Below, one piece after another: positions 19,288 to 28,545 of a DNA stretch of 64,000 bases. The position numbers and the translations under genes were made by a program. Below the pieces are notes generated by a model that saw only the letters and a program-made list of their open reading frames with translations, did not search any database and was not told the DNA's origin. The stretch is taken from positions 310,001 to 374,000 of the forward strand of contig NZ_JAHLPZ010000001.1 in the NCBI RefSeq assembly GCF_018918185.1, in the 5' to 3' direction. Every line of letters begins with the position of its first letter. Within the stretch, counting starts at the first letter, position 1. The stretch comes from Eubacterium sp. MSJ-21 (GTDB lineage: Bacteria; Bacillota; Clostridia; Lachnospirales; Lachnospiraceae).

Positions 19288-19347
19288 AAATACGAGAATA
19301 ATCAGACATTTGATATATCAGAAATGCCAGAAGCAATTCTCGTATTT
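19288..19347 (+). promoter_or_regulatory. 12-bp inverted repeat upstream of the DUF438 gene
   Basis: AAATACGAGAAT (19288-19299) and ATTCTCGTATTT (19336-19347) are perfectly complementary. They enclose a smaller CATTT/AAATG hairpin around TGATATATCA. The 3' arm runs into Ts, so it could be an attenuator or an operator. The DUF438 start is 29 bases further on. Confidence 0.5.
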
Positions 19348-19376
19348 TTGATTCGTGAATAAATGGAGGAATTCGT

Positions 19377-20591
19377 ATGAAGGATCGAATCGAGACATTG
19401 AAGGAATATCTGAAGCGGCTTGGAGATGGAGAGCCGCTGGAAGCAGTAAGAAAAGATTTCGTGGAAGTATTTAAGGATGTTGATCCTGCGGAGATCATGA
19501 AGGCGGAACAGGAGATGCTTGCGGAGGGAACACCGCTTTTGGAGGTGCAGAAGCTGTGTGATGTGCATGCCGCACTCTTTCATGGAAAGACGCGGGAGGA
19601 ACATATTGCGAATGCGGAAAAGGCAGTGCATGCGTCAGCATTGCGGGAAGAACGGGAGTCAAAGACGCGTGAACTGGCGCAGATCAAAGGACATCCGCTA
19701 TGGCTGTTTGCAAATGAGAATGGTGCTCTTGCTATGCTGCTAGAACAGGCAGAGGAGAAGATCAAGGATGGCAGTGCGAATAAGAAGACGTTGGAATCGT
19801 TGCGTGGCATCTCCATTCACTATGCGAAGAAGGGAGATCTTCTGTACCCGGTTTTGAATGTGCGGTATGGGATATCCGGACCGGCAAGTGTGATGTGGAC
19901 GGTTGATGATGAGATCCGGGATGAAATCTCATTTCTTGCGAAGATGAATGATAAAGAATCCGAATGGCAGGAGCGGTTTGCAACGGTAGTAGCACGGGCA
20001 CAGGAAATGATCTACAAAGAGGCAAATATTTTGTTCCCGAACTGTGCGGCGAATTTCACGGAGGAAGAGTGGATCGGCATCTACCATGACCAGAAGGATT
20101 ATGCGGTCTGTTTTGGCGTGGAGCCGGAGATCTGGAAGAAGGCAGAGGATAACCAATATGTGCCGGAGACGTCGCTTACAGATACGGAAATCCGCATGCC
20201 GGGCGGGCATCTGACGATTGCACAGCTGATCGCGCTTCTGAATACAATTCCGATGGAGATCACATTTGTGGATGTGGACAATATCAATCGTTTCTTTAAT
20301 GAAGGACCGAAGGATTTCAAACGTTCGGGTATGGCAATCGACCGGGAAGTATTCTCCTGTCACCCGCCGAAGATTGAATCGACCGTGAGAAGAATTATTG
20401 GAGAATTCCGCGCGGGGGCATTGGATGAGGTGCCAATCTGGATGGATAAAAACGGAAAATGTATGCTTGTCAGATACATGGCGGTACGCGATAAAGCGGG
20501 GAAGTATCTCGGCACGCTGGAGCTCGTGCAGGATATGGGATTTGCAAAGGAGCATTTTCAGCCGGAAAAGCGGCAGGAGGAGATATGGTAA
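19377..20591 (+). CDS. DUF438/hemerythrin-like/PAS domain protein
   Basis: 404 residues with a GGAGG site. N-terminal DUF438 (about 10-75), with HAALFHG near its end, is followed by a hemerythrin-like helical domain (about 85-240) with an HPLWLF and IHYAKKGDLLYP pattern, and a C-terminal PAS-like domain (about 290-395). This three-part architecture is widespread in anaerobic Firmicutes and is thought to sense oxygen, NO or iron. Its enzymatic activity, if any, is unknown. Confidence 0.85.
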   Translation: MKDRIETLKEYLKRLGDGEPLEAVRKDFVEVFKDVDPAEIMKAEQEMLAEGTPLLEVQKLCDVHAALFHGKTREEHIANAEKAVHASALREERESKTRELAQIKGHPLWLFANENGALAMLLEQAEEKIKDGSANKKTLESLRGISIHYAKKGDLLYPVLNVRYGISGPASVMWTVDDEIRDEISFLAKMNDKESEWQERFATVVARAQEMIYKEANILFPNCAANFTEEEWIGIYHDQKDYAVCFGVEPEIWKKAEDNQYVPETSLTDTEIRMPGGHLTIAQLIALLNTIPMEITFVDVDNINRFFNEGPKDFKRSGMAIDREVFSCHPPKIESTVRRIIGEFRAGALDEVPIWMDKNGKCMLVRYMAVRDKAGKYLGTLELVQDMGFAKEHFQPEKRQEEIW

Positions 20592-20619
20592 GCGGAGAAA
20601 TGGCAGATACAGAGAGTAA

Positions 20620-20654
20620 GATCTCCTGGAAGTAATATTCCGGGAGATTTTTGC
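20620..20654 (+). terminator. Terminator after the DUF438 gene
   Basis: Arms ATCTCCTGGAA/TTCCGGGAGAT pair with one G-T pair and are followed by TTTT. Confidence 0.75.
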
Positions 20655-20819
20655 ATGAGCGAATGAGTGTAGTTATATTCGTAGATGGACTTTTGCCTGC
20701 AGATATGGTAATTTAGGGATAAGTTTAGAATAGATATAGCCATTCGTAAAATGGTACAGCGTATAACAGAGAAAAACATAATACAGGAAATTGAAAGACT
20801 GACGGTGTGAGGCAGACAA

Positions 20820-21623
20820 ATGAATAAAATCGAAGAATATTACAATAAATTCAATGAGGAAAAAAGACTAAATTCCAGACATGGGCAGATCGAGTATCGC
20901 ATCACGGTGAAATATATTCATGATTATCTGGATGTGCGGATGCAGGAGTTGAAGGTTGCAAACCGGGAAGATATCAGGATTCTCGATATCGGTGCCGGAA
21001 CCGGACGTTACAGCGTGGCACTCTGTGAGGAAGGCTATGATGTGACAGCTGTGGAGCTGGTAAAGCATAATTTGGGAATATTGAAGCAGAAAAACAGCAA
21101 CGTGCATGCGATGCAGGGAAATGCGCTGCATCTGAAGAAGCTGGAAGATAATACTTTTGATCTGACGCTGCTCTTCGGTCCGATGTATCATCTGATGACG
21201 AGGGAGGAGAAGCTTCAGGCACTCTCTGAGGCGAAACGCGTGACGAAACCGGGCGGGATTATATTAGTCGCCTATGTGATGAATGAGTATGCCGTGGTCG
21301 TATATGGCATTCAGGAGAACCATCTGGAAGAAAGCGTGAAGAATGGAACACTGGATGCATCGTATCATACGGTACCTGCGGAGGATAGTCTGTATGCATT
21401 TGAACGGATCGAGGACATCGACAGCTACAATGAGGCAGTTGGGCTGAAACGGGAGAAGATTTTGTCTCCGGATGGACCGGCAAATTATATCCGCCCGTTT
21501 GTGAATCAGTTAAGTGAGGAAAGCTATGAGCTTTTCGTGGCGTATCAGTTGAAGGTGTGCGAACGGCCGGATCTGATCGGTGCAGGAGCACATACGGTGG
21601 ATATACTTCGTAAGGAATTGTGA
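20820..21623 (+). CDS. Class I SAM-dependent methyltransferase
   Basis: 267 residues. The SAM-binding loop is ILDIGAGTGRYS (about 58-69), followed by VTAVELV and the LLFGPMYHL segment. This matches Methyltransf_11/25-type small-molecule methyltransferases. The substrate is not predictable. A perfect palindrome, GATACATGCATGTATC (21631-21646), lies just after the stop. Confidence 0.85.
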   Translation: MNKIEEYYNKFNEEKRLNSRHGQIEYRITVKYIHDYLDVRMQELKVANREDIRILDIGAGTGRYSVALCEEGYDVTAVELVKHNLGILKQKNSNVHAMQGNALHLKKLEDNTFDLTLLFGPMYHLMTREEKLQALSEAKRVTKPGGIILVAYVMNEYAVVVYGIQENHLEESVKNGTLDASYHTVPAEDSLYAFERIEDIDSYNEAVGLKREKILSPDGPANYIRPFVNQLSEESYELFVAYQLKVCERPDLIGAGAHTVDILRKEL

Positions 21624-21759
21624 TGAACAGGATACATGCATGTATCGGATAGGATGAGCTGGAACGAATATATGCATGGTACAATGAATGGAACACAGAG
21701 ACGTGTGTAGATTATCAGGCGATTACGTGATAATGTAAGATATAAGGAGAAGATAAAAC

Positions 21760-22719
21760 ATGGAACAAGGAAGCTTGCCGGAACGCTATCTGTCGCGTTC
21801 GGTGATTAAACATATACGAAGATTGAATCCGAAGCTTTCGGTATCGGCAGCAGTTGGAAACGATTATGCGAACCTGCATGGAAGCGTAAGTGCGGATGGC
21901 ATCGGTGATACGCCGTGGATAGCGTGGGTGAAAGCGATGAATAATTTTGCGTGCTCCGGCGGACAGGTTGAGGGGGCACGTCTTACGATGCTTCTTCCAC
22001 AGAATGTAAAGGAATCGTGGATCAAAGGCTATATGGCAGATTTCAATTCCTATGCAGAAGTAAAGGGCATACAGATTTTAGGTGGTCACACACAGGTGTC
22101 TGAAGTGTTTGCGCGGGCGCAGTTTGTCGTGACGATGCTTGGAACAGCGAGCGAGTACCATGCAAATAAAAAGAAAATCAAGCCGGGCTATGAGATCGTC
22201 ATGGTCGGGCAGGCGGGCCTGATGGGTGCAGATATAATTCTGAAGGAAAAGCGGGAAGAACTGCATACGCGGTTCCCGGATTTCTATCTGGATATGGCAA
22301 GTGTCAAGGAAGATGCGTATAGCATTGCGGATGCGGCGCGGAAGATTGCAGATTCCGGCATGGATATCTGTTATATGCACGATGGCTCGTCCGGCGGTGT
22401 CTATGGTGCCTTGTGGCAGATGGGTGTCTGGATGGATAAGGGCTTTGAGGTACAACATGTAGATATTCCAATCCGACAGGAGACAATTGAAATCTGCGAG
22501 TTCTTCAATATCAATCCGTATCTCCTAGATGCAACCGGGTGTCTGTTTGCAGTCGTGGAAGATGGAAAGATGCTGGTGGAATATCTGGCAGAACAGGAAA
22601 TCGAAGCCGCCGTGATCGGTGTTGTGACAGAGAAAAAAGAGAAGCTGATCGTTGTAAATGAACTGGAGCACCGGTGCCTGTCTCCTGTGAATGGGGATGA
22701 GATACATAAGGTATTGTAA
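21760..22719 (+). CDS. AIR synthase-related (PurM/HypE-like) protein
   Basis: 319 residues with an AAGGAG site. The PurM/HypE/SelD superfamily fold is visible: VGNDYA and DGIGDTPWIAWVKAMNNFACSGG in the N-terminal half, ILGGHTQV, then the C-terminal glycine-rich MVGQAGLMGADI and MHDGSSGGVYGAL motifs. These proteins bind ATP or a phosphorylated intermediate. The specific reaction is unknown, and no hydrogenase, selenium or purine genes are nearby. Confidence 0.8.
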   Translation: MEQGSLPERYLSRSVIKHIRRLNPKLSVSAAVGNDYANLHGSVSADGIGDTPWIAWVKAMNNFACSGGQVEGARLTMLLPQNVKESWIKGYMADFNSYAEVKGIQILGGHTQVSEVFARAQFVVTMLGTASEYHANKKKIKPGYEIVMVGQAGLMGADIILKEKREELHTRFPDFYLDMASVKEDAYSIADAARKIADSGMDICYMHDGSSGGVYGALWQMGVWMDKGFEVQHVDIPIRQETIEICEFFNINPYLLDATGCLFAVVEDGKMLVEYLAEQEIEAAVIGVVTEKKEKLIVVNELEHRCLSPVNGDEIHKVL

Positions 22720-22741
22720 ATGAGAACAAGTGGACTTACAA

Positions 22742-23425
22742 ATGAGTAACAAAAGAGGAAAACAATTAAATAAATATGTACCGGACTATGTGTTATATGA
22801 TCTGGAGACAACCGGAATTTCTGCAAACTACGATGAGGTAATTGAGATCTCCGGCGTGAAGGTGCGCGGCGGTAAAATCATCGATGAATTTAGCACACTT
22901 GTAAATCCGGGACGAACGATTCCGTATGGTGCGAGTGCGGTCAATCACATCTATGATGAGATGGTGGCGGATGCACCGGAGTTTGAAAAAGTGTTACCGT
23001 TGTTCCTTGCATTTATCGGAAACGATATTCTGGTAGGACATAATATTGCGTCGTTCGATATGAAGTTTCTGTATCGGGACTTCGAGAAATATATGGGATT
23101 GATACTTCCAAATGATTTCGTGGATACATTGCGCCTTGCAAAAATTGTATTCCCGGATTGGAAGCATCGGAGACTGGGTGACCTTGCGAACTATTATGGC
23201 ATCTCTACGGTGGGTGCACACCGCGCATTGACAGACTGTAAGATGAACCAGAAGGTATTTGAATTACTTGGAAAAGAATTGTCCGGGGAAGGAACGATGG
23301 ATGTACGGCAGAATGTCAAGACCTGTCCGAAATGTGGAATGATGATGGTAAAACGAAAAGGAAAATTTGGCGAGTTTTGGGGGTGCAAGGGATTTCCGGA
23401 TTGTCGGTATACGGAGAATATCTAA
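22742..23425 (+). CDS. DnaQ/PolC-type 3'-5' exonuclease with topoisomerase zinc finger
   Basis: 227 residues from the ATG at 22742; a GTG at 22730 is also possible and neither has a strong ribosome site. The exonuclease motifs are DLETTG (Exo I, about 21), VGHNIASFDMKFL (Exo II) and GAHRALTDC (Exo III, His and Asp). A C-terminal CPKCG...CKGFPDC zinc ribbon of topoisomerase type (about 190-225) probably binds DNA. A stand-alone exonuclease with this finger suggests repair or processing rather than a polymerase subunit. Confidence 0.88.
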   Translation: MSNKRGKQLNKYVPDYVLYDLETTGISANYDEVIEISGVKVRGGKIIDEFSTLVNPGRTIPYGASAVNHIYDEMVADAPEFEKVLPLFLAFIGNDILVGHNIASFDMKFLYRDFEKYMGLILPNDFVDTLRLAKIVFPDWKHRRLGDLANYYGISTVGAHRALTDCKMNQKVFELLGKELSGEGTMDVRQNVKTCPKCGMMMVKRKGKFGEFWGCKGFPDCRYTENI

Positions 23426-23504
23426 GGTGCGGATAAAGGGAAACAGCAGGTTGCTTTTATCGTAAGCGGTTGTCTGCTAAGATAACATCATGGAGGTGAA
23501 CGTG

Positions 23505-24269
23505 ATGGAAACAAAAAATGTGATTTTGGAACTTCGCACGAAGCGGGGATTATCGCAGGATGAATTAGCCGAGAAAATCATGGTGACAAGACAGGCAGTA
23601 TCGCGCTGGGAGAATGGTGAAACCGTGCCGAATACGGATACGTTAAAGCTGCTGTCGAAAGTATTTAATGTATCGATTAATACGCTGCTTGGACAACCGA
23701 GAAGATTGATCTGTCAGTGCTGTGGCATGCCGCTCGAAGATGAGATTATCGGGCATGATCGGGATGGGGCAATGAATGAATCGTATTGCAAATGGTGCTA
23801 TGCAGATGGCATGTATACATACAGTAATATGGAAGATCTGATCGATGTTGCAGTCAAGCATATGGTGACGGATGAATTCTCGGAGGAACAGGCACGGGAA
23901 TATATGAAGGATCTGCTTCCGAAGTTAGACTATTGGAAGCGGTACGATGAACTGAGTGATGGCGGACAGTTCGATGAATTCAAACATCAGTTGATAAAAG
24001 AGATTAACGATCTTCACATCGAAGGATTGCCGAAGGTGGAGAAGCTGAATGCACTTGTCGGTCAGTATGTGAATCTGGCGTATCCGCTTCCAAGTGGGGA
24101 GACAGTAAAATTCTTAGATGACAAAAAAACCTATCTTGGCAATCAGTTGGAATGTGAGTTTGGCGGAGACCGGTATTTTGGTGTGCTTGCAGGCATGGAT
24201 TTCATTTTGGTGAGTACCTATGATGCGAGTGGCGAGAATCCGGAGCTGGTCGTATATAAGAAACGGTAA
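23505..24269 (+). CDS. XRE-type HTH regulator with putative zinc-ribbon domain
   Basis: 254 residues from the ATG at 23505 (GGAGGTGA at 23492-23499). The HTH covers about residues 5-60 (LSQDELAEKIMVTRQAVSRWENGE). A zinc_ribbon_2-type domain follows (CQCCGMPLEDE...CKWCYADG, about 70-105), then a C-terminal helical and beta part of unknown role. Fusions of this kind are common in Clostridia and may sense a ligand or metal. Confidence 0.82.
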   Translation: METKNVILELRTKRGLSQDELAEKIMVTRQAVSRWENGETVPNTDTLKLLSKVFNVSINTLLGQPRRLICQCCGMPLEDEIIGHDRDGAMNESYCKWCYADGMYTYSNMEDLIDVAVKHMVTDEFSEEQAREYMKDLLPKLDYWKRYDELSDGGQFDEFKHQLIKEINDLHIEGLPKVEKLNALVGQYVNLAYPLPSGETVKFLDDKKTYLGNQLECEFGGDRYFGVLAGMDFILVSTYDASGENPELVVYKKR

Positions 24270-24280
24270 TGATGAATAGA

Positions 24281-24306
24281 AGAGTCGAGCAATCGGCTCT
24301 TTTTTG
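24281..24306 (+). terminator. Terminator after the XRE/zinc-ribbon gene
   Basis: AGAGTCGA/TCGGCTCT stem with loop GCAA and a T6 run. Confidence 0.8.
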
Positions 24307-24465
24307 CATTTCATCTAAAAAAGATAGAATTATGATACAATCCGATGTAAAATATAAAGATACATAAAATGCAGGAATATGTATGAACATGATACGGGGG
24401 AAAAGGCAGATTTCCATGCAACCGATATCAGAGAAGCGAATGTAGAAACAGGGAGGGATTTACAG

Positions 24466-25707
24466 ATGAAGAAGAAATTACTGACTGTAATGATGGCTGT
24501 GATGATGGCATTTTCGTTATCCGGCTGTGGTAATGACGTCATCGTGGATGTCGTGACGAACGATGTAGAAAACGGAAGCAATCAGACAGATACTTCTAAC
24601 GCAGGAACGTCGCAGGGAGAACAGACAGCGTCGGCAGAAGTGGCAGAGACCAATCCGGCAGGACTTAAGACGATCCCGTTAGAGGATGTCAAGATCGGTG
24701 TGTTGTATATCGGCAGTGCATCCGATACATCGGGATATACGTATGCACACGAGCTTGGGATTCAGGGTATGGTTTCAAATCTCGGACTTAAGGAAGATCA
24801 GGTTGTGCGTAAGGAATCGATAGACGATGGCGATGATGTGGCAATCAAAAAAGCGTTGGATGAATGTATGGACGAAGGCTGCAACATTGTATTTACAACG
24901 AGCTGGGGTTACATGGAAGAGACCGCGGCATATGCGGAGAAGTATCCGGATGTTTATTTTGCACACGGAACCGGATATATGAGCAATGGAAGCAATTTTA
25001 CGAATTATTTCGGAAGAATCTATCAGGCGAGATACCTGTCCGGTCTGGTAGCAGGCATGAAGACGAAAAGTAATTTGATCGGGTATGTATCTGCAATGGG
25101 CAGCGACAACAGTGAGTGTACCGGTGGTATTGATGCATTTGCAATGGGTGTCGAGGAAGTCAATCCGGATGCGAAGGTGCTGGTAGCTGTGACGAACTCC
25201 TGGTTTTCTCCGGATGACGAGCAGGCGGCTTCCGATGCATTGATTGACAAGGGCTGCGATGTGCTGGCACAGCATGTTGATACGACAGCTCCGCAGACTG
25301 CATCCGAGGAAAACGGAACATGGGCGATCGGATATAATTCCGATATGAGTAAAGAGACACCGGATGCGACACTGACATCGGTTATCTGGAACTGGAGTGC
25401 TTATTACACCTCCTATGTAAACAGTATCGTCAATGCGACATATGACGGTTCGAATTATTATGGCGGTATGGATGAAAGTCTGGTCGGACTGACAGGATTA
25501 TCTTCTCTGTGTGAGGATGGAACGCAGGAGAAAGTAAATGAGATGCAACAGAAGATATTGTCCGGAGAATTCGGCGTGTTTGACGGAGAAATCCTTACCA
25601 ACGATGGAACCGTGATCGGAGAAGCGGGAAAGACGCTGGATGATGCGACGATTACCGGTAAGATCAACTGGTATTATCACAATGTGGAAGTCGTAGATTG
25701 GAAATAG
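24466..25707 (+). CDS. BMP-family (PnrA-like) substrate-binding lipoprotein
   Basis: 413 residues from the ATG at 24466 (GGGAGGG at 24451-24457). Signal peptide with lipobox LSGC (Cys about 20), a short Thr/Ser/Glu linker, then a BMP-type binding domain: [52 protein letters not shown] and [23 protein letters not shown]. These proteins usually bind nucleosides for an ABC importer, but no permease or ATPase follows. Instead the next gene, 11 bases on, is a chemoreceptor, so this lipoprotein may present a ligand to it. Confidence 0.87.
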   Translation: MKKKLLTVMMAVMMAFSLSGCGNDVIVDVVTNDVENGSNQTDTSNAGTSQGEQTASAEVAETNPAGLKTIPLEDVKIGVLYIGSASDTSGYTYAHELGIQGMVSNLGLKEDQVVRKESIDDGDDVAIKKALDECMDEGCNIVFTTSWGYMEETAAYAEKYPDVYFAHGTGYMSNGSNFTNYFGRIYQARYLSGLVAGMKTKSNLIGYVSAMGSDNSECTGGIDAFAMGVEEVNPDAKVLVAVTNSWFSPDDEQAASDALIDKGCDVLAQHVDTTAPQTASEENGTWAIGYNSDMSKETPDATLTSVIWNWSAYYTSYVNSIVNATYDGSNYYGGMDESLVGLTGLSSLCEDGTQEKVNEMQQKILSGEFGVFDGEILTNDGTVIGEAGKTLDDATITGKINWYYHNVEVVDWK

Positions 25708-25718
25708 GGGGGATAGCC

Positions 25719-27434
25719 GTGAAAATATTTCGCAATTTGAAGCTGCAGTACAAGATGCTTATACTGGCTATCATTCCGGTACTCGTCATGGGTATTGTAG
25801 CGATTCTCATTAGTAATACAGTCGTGAAAAATAAATTGCTGGACGATGCCAAGCAGAAGCTGAAGGCGACATCGAATGCCGTGCTTGCGGCGTATGATCA
25901 GAATGCCGGAGATTATTTTGTAAATGCGACCGGGGATGTGTGGAAGGGTGCTTACAACGTATCGCTGTCTACACCTTTTATCGATGATATTGCTGCAAAA
26001 ACCGGGATTGAGGTTACATTCTTTTACAATGACACGCGACTTGTGACATCATTAAAGGATGCGGACGGGAAGCGGATCCTTGGTTCTAAGGCAGGCGATT
26101 TCCTTGTGGAAAATGTCCTGCAGGATGGTAATGAGGTGTTTACCAATCGTGTGCTGGTAGATGGTACTTTCTATTTTGGATATTATGTACCGGTGCACCA
26201 GAATAACAGTGATGAGATCATCGGTATGGTTTTCGCCGGAATGCCGGTCAAGGAGATATATGCGAGCCTGAATCTGATTACCATGATTTTTACAGTAGCA
26301 ATCGTTGTTATACTGGTAATCGCGGTCATCGGATGTCTGCTTGTTTCCAGAGGAATTGCAAAGAGTATTCGGAACAGTATGGACGTGGTAAAACAGATTT
26401 CGGAAGGCAATCTCAATGTTGAGATCGAGCAGAGTATGTTGGATAGAAAAGATGAGGCGGGAGCTTTGTCATGTAATACGCAGACACTTATCGACAACTT
26501 ATCTGCGATGATTGGCAAGATCAGCAACAATACCATGACCTTGAATGCATCTTCCGAGGAGATGAATGCGGCTGCCGGACAGGCAGGCAATGCGGTTGGA
26601 AATATCAACGATGATCTGCACAATATGCTTACCGGAGCTGTCGAGCAGACCGGCAACGCGCAGAATATCAAGAACAGCATTCACAATATGAATATTCATC
26701 TGGAAAAGACGCTCGGGGAAGTGGATCACCTTTCCGATGAGACAAAAGCGATGCTTGACGCCAGAAATGACGTGGATAAATCGTTGAACCAGCTCGATGC
26801 TTCGAACCAGGATGTTATGACCGAAGTTGAGAACATCCAGAAGCAGACGCAGCAGAATAATGAATCGGTGGAAAAAATCATTGCCGCAGTTGGTTACATC
26901 TCCGATATTGCAGATCAGACAAACCTTTTATCTCTGAATGCATCGATTGAAGCAGCCAGGGCAGGTGAAACCGGTAAAGGCTTTGCCGTAGTCGCAGAAG
27001 AGATTGGCAAGCTGGCAAACCAGAGTAATGAAGCATCGACAGAAATATCCGAGCTGGTGAATCTGTTAAGCTATAATTCCAGCCAGACAATGGATATTAT
27101 GGACAGCGTACAGGATGCTATGAATGATCAGACGAAGAAGCTGGTTGAAACTGCCAATATATTCAAGCAGTTACAGGAGCATGTATCCCATGTTGCAGAT
27201 GGTGTGGATGTCATTCGTGATGCAACCGTACAGTTAGGCAAAGAAACCGATGAGATCGGAAAAGATATCAAGAACTTAAGTGACATCGCACAGAGAAACG
27301 AGGATACGGTTAAGGGAACGATTTCCTTTAGTGATGAGGTGCTTGGCACTGTAAACAGTGTGACCGAGATGTCGATGGAAGTCAGCTCATCCGCCAATGA
27401 TATGGCAGGCGTGGTGTCGCATTTCCGTATGTAG
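25719..27434 (+). CDS. Methyl-accepting chemotaxis protein (single-Cache)
   Basis: 571 residues from a GTG at 25719 behind GGGGGGAT. Membrane helix at about 12-35, extracytoplasmic sCache_2-like domain (about 40-185), second helix (about 190-212), HAMP-like segment, and a signalling coiled coil whose tip is [21 protein letters not shown]. Its position directly behind the BMP lipoprotein suggests the pair is one sensory unit. It implies that the organism is motile or has a chemotaxis-like pathway elsewhere. Confidence 0.92.
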   Translation: MKIFRNLKLQYKMLILAIIPVLVMGIVAILISNTVVKNKLLDDAKQKLKATSNAVLAAYDQNAGDYFVNATGDVWKGAYNVSLSTPFIDDIAAKTGIEVTFFYNDTRLVTSLKDADGKRILGSKAGDFLVENVLQDGNEVFTNRVLVDGTFYFGYYVPVHQNNSDEIIGMVFAGMPVKEIYASLNLITMIFTVAIVVILVIAVIGCLLVSRGIAKSIRNSMDVVKQISEGNLNVEIEQSMLDRKDEAGALSCNTQTLIDNLSAMIGKISNNTMTLNASSEEMNAAAGQAGNAVGNINDDLHNMLTGAVEQTGNAQNIKNSIHNMNIHLEKTLGEVDHLSDETKAMLDARNDVDKSLNQLDASNQDVMTEVENIQKQTQQNNESVEKIIAAVGYISDIADQTNLLSLNASIEAARAGETGKGFAVVAEEIGKLANQSNEASTEISELVNLLSYNSSQTMDIMDSVQDAMNDQTKKLVETANIFKQLQEHVSHVADGVDVIRDATVQLGKETDEIGKDIKNLSDIAQRNEDTVKGTISFSDEVLGTVNSVTEMSMEVSSSANDMAGVVSHFRM

Positions 27435-27469
27435 GAAGTAAGAATATAAATAGAAAAAGAATGCAGAAG

Positions 27470-27503
27470 CGTTGGTTCATCATTATATGAACCAACGTTT
27501 TTT
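27470..27503 (+). terminator. Terminator after the chemoreceptor gene
   Basis: A perfect stem CGTTGGTTCAT/ATGAACCAACG with loop CATTAT is followed by seven Ts. Confidence 0.88.
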
Positions 27504-27517
27504 TCGTAATAAGCCGG

Positions 27518-27613
27518 AATGCAGAAATCGTGCTTGCACGGATTTCTATATGACGGCAAATGTTCATCGAGCCGACAGGCGAGATGCCGCAAAAAGCCGT
27601 CATGCAGAAATTT
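27518..27613. repeat. Structured intergenic element, unidentified
   Basis: ATGACGGC (27550-27557) pairs with GCCGTCAT (27596-27603). A preceding hairpin, GAAATC-GTGC/GCAC-GATTTC, ends just before it. The direct repeat ATGCAGAAAT brackets the element. No ORF is present. Confidence 0.4.
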
Positions 27614-27725
27614 GACTTAGATTTTACATGGTTTCCACATAAATATGATAGTAGAGTGGCAAATTTCAATTTTATAATAGAGCAGAAATTAGAGAAAGCA
27701 ATATATTCAAAGTGAGGAAAAGAAT

Positions 27726-28357
27726 ATGCCATCTACATATGCACATTATCGGATGGGTCAGGAAGTAATCAAACAGGTTTCTGTCCCTGCTCGCGATATC
27801 ATTATGAAACATTACGTGGAACGGAAGCCGCGGGCGATTCGGAACAGCTTCAAGCGTCTGGGTGTCACCCTGAAAAATGTGAGAAACGAGAAGAAAACAC
27901 ACAGATCGTAACATTTCCTTTTGCAATCATATTTGGCAGGCTAGCCAATTGTTATAAAACAGAACGGCTCATCACAATCTGTATTGTAGCATACCTTGGT
28001 ATTGCCATATTCGCTATCTCCCTGAGGGAACAGTGGCAGTTCTGGATTCTGGCGATTCTGGTTGGCATGTTCCAAGGCGGAATTCAGGCATTGTCCCGGT
28101 CGTATTTCGCTAAGATCATCCCACCGGAAAAATCAGGCGAATATTTCGGTCTGATGGACATATGCGGAAAGGGCGCATCCTTCCTTGGAACAACCGTAAT
28201 CAGCCTGATCTCGCAGGTCACCGGCAAGGTAAATATCGGCGTAGGCGCGATATCCGTGTTCTTTGTGCTTGGAATGATCGTGTTCCGGATGGCAACCGCG
28301 GAGGAGAAGGGAGAAGGAAAGAAAGTGAGGATGAGATTCGGGGAAGATGGGGTGTAG
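27726..28357 (+). pseudogene. Chimeric relic: phospholipase C start joined to MFS transporter fragments
   Basis: The first roughly 29 codons (MPSTYAHYRMGQEV...) match the N-terminus of zinc-dependent phospholipase C family proteins. From about 27815 the frame switches to an MFS/UMF1-type transporter (RNSFKRLGVTLKNVRNEKK) and stops at 27911. In another frame from 27902, the transporter resumes with QIVTFPFAIIFG and runs through VGMFQGGIQALSRSYFAKIIP and GEYFGLMDICGKGASF to a stop at 28357. At least two deletions are therefore present: one fusing two genes and one removing two transporter helices. It marks the left edge of the AT-rich island. Confidence 0.8.
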
Positions 28358-28390
28358 GGATAGATAGACTTATATAGTTGGAACTTTGCA

Positions 28391-28419
28391 ACACTCAGGC
28401 TTTGACTTGAGTGTTTTTT
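28391..28419 (+). terminator. Terminator after the MFS relic
   Basis: ACACTCA/TGAGTGT stem followed by TTTTTT. It probably belonged to the original transporter gene. Confidence 0.7.
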
Positions 28420-28545
28420 GATGGTAGAAATTCGAGTAGCATGATAATATATATTCAATGAAATATTAATGAATGTTCATAAGACTGAGTTGTTGGGAAA
28501 TATGATACCATCAGAAATGGAGAAAGAGAGGTTGAAAAATTCATT

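Noticed and set aside
21631-21646. GATACATGCATGTATC palindrome after the methyltransferase gene
   Set aside because: It is a perfect palindrome but has no T run, promoter or neighbouring regulator, so no function can be supported.
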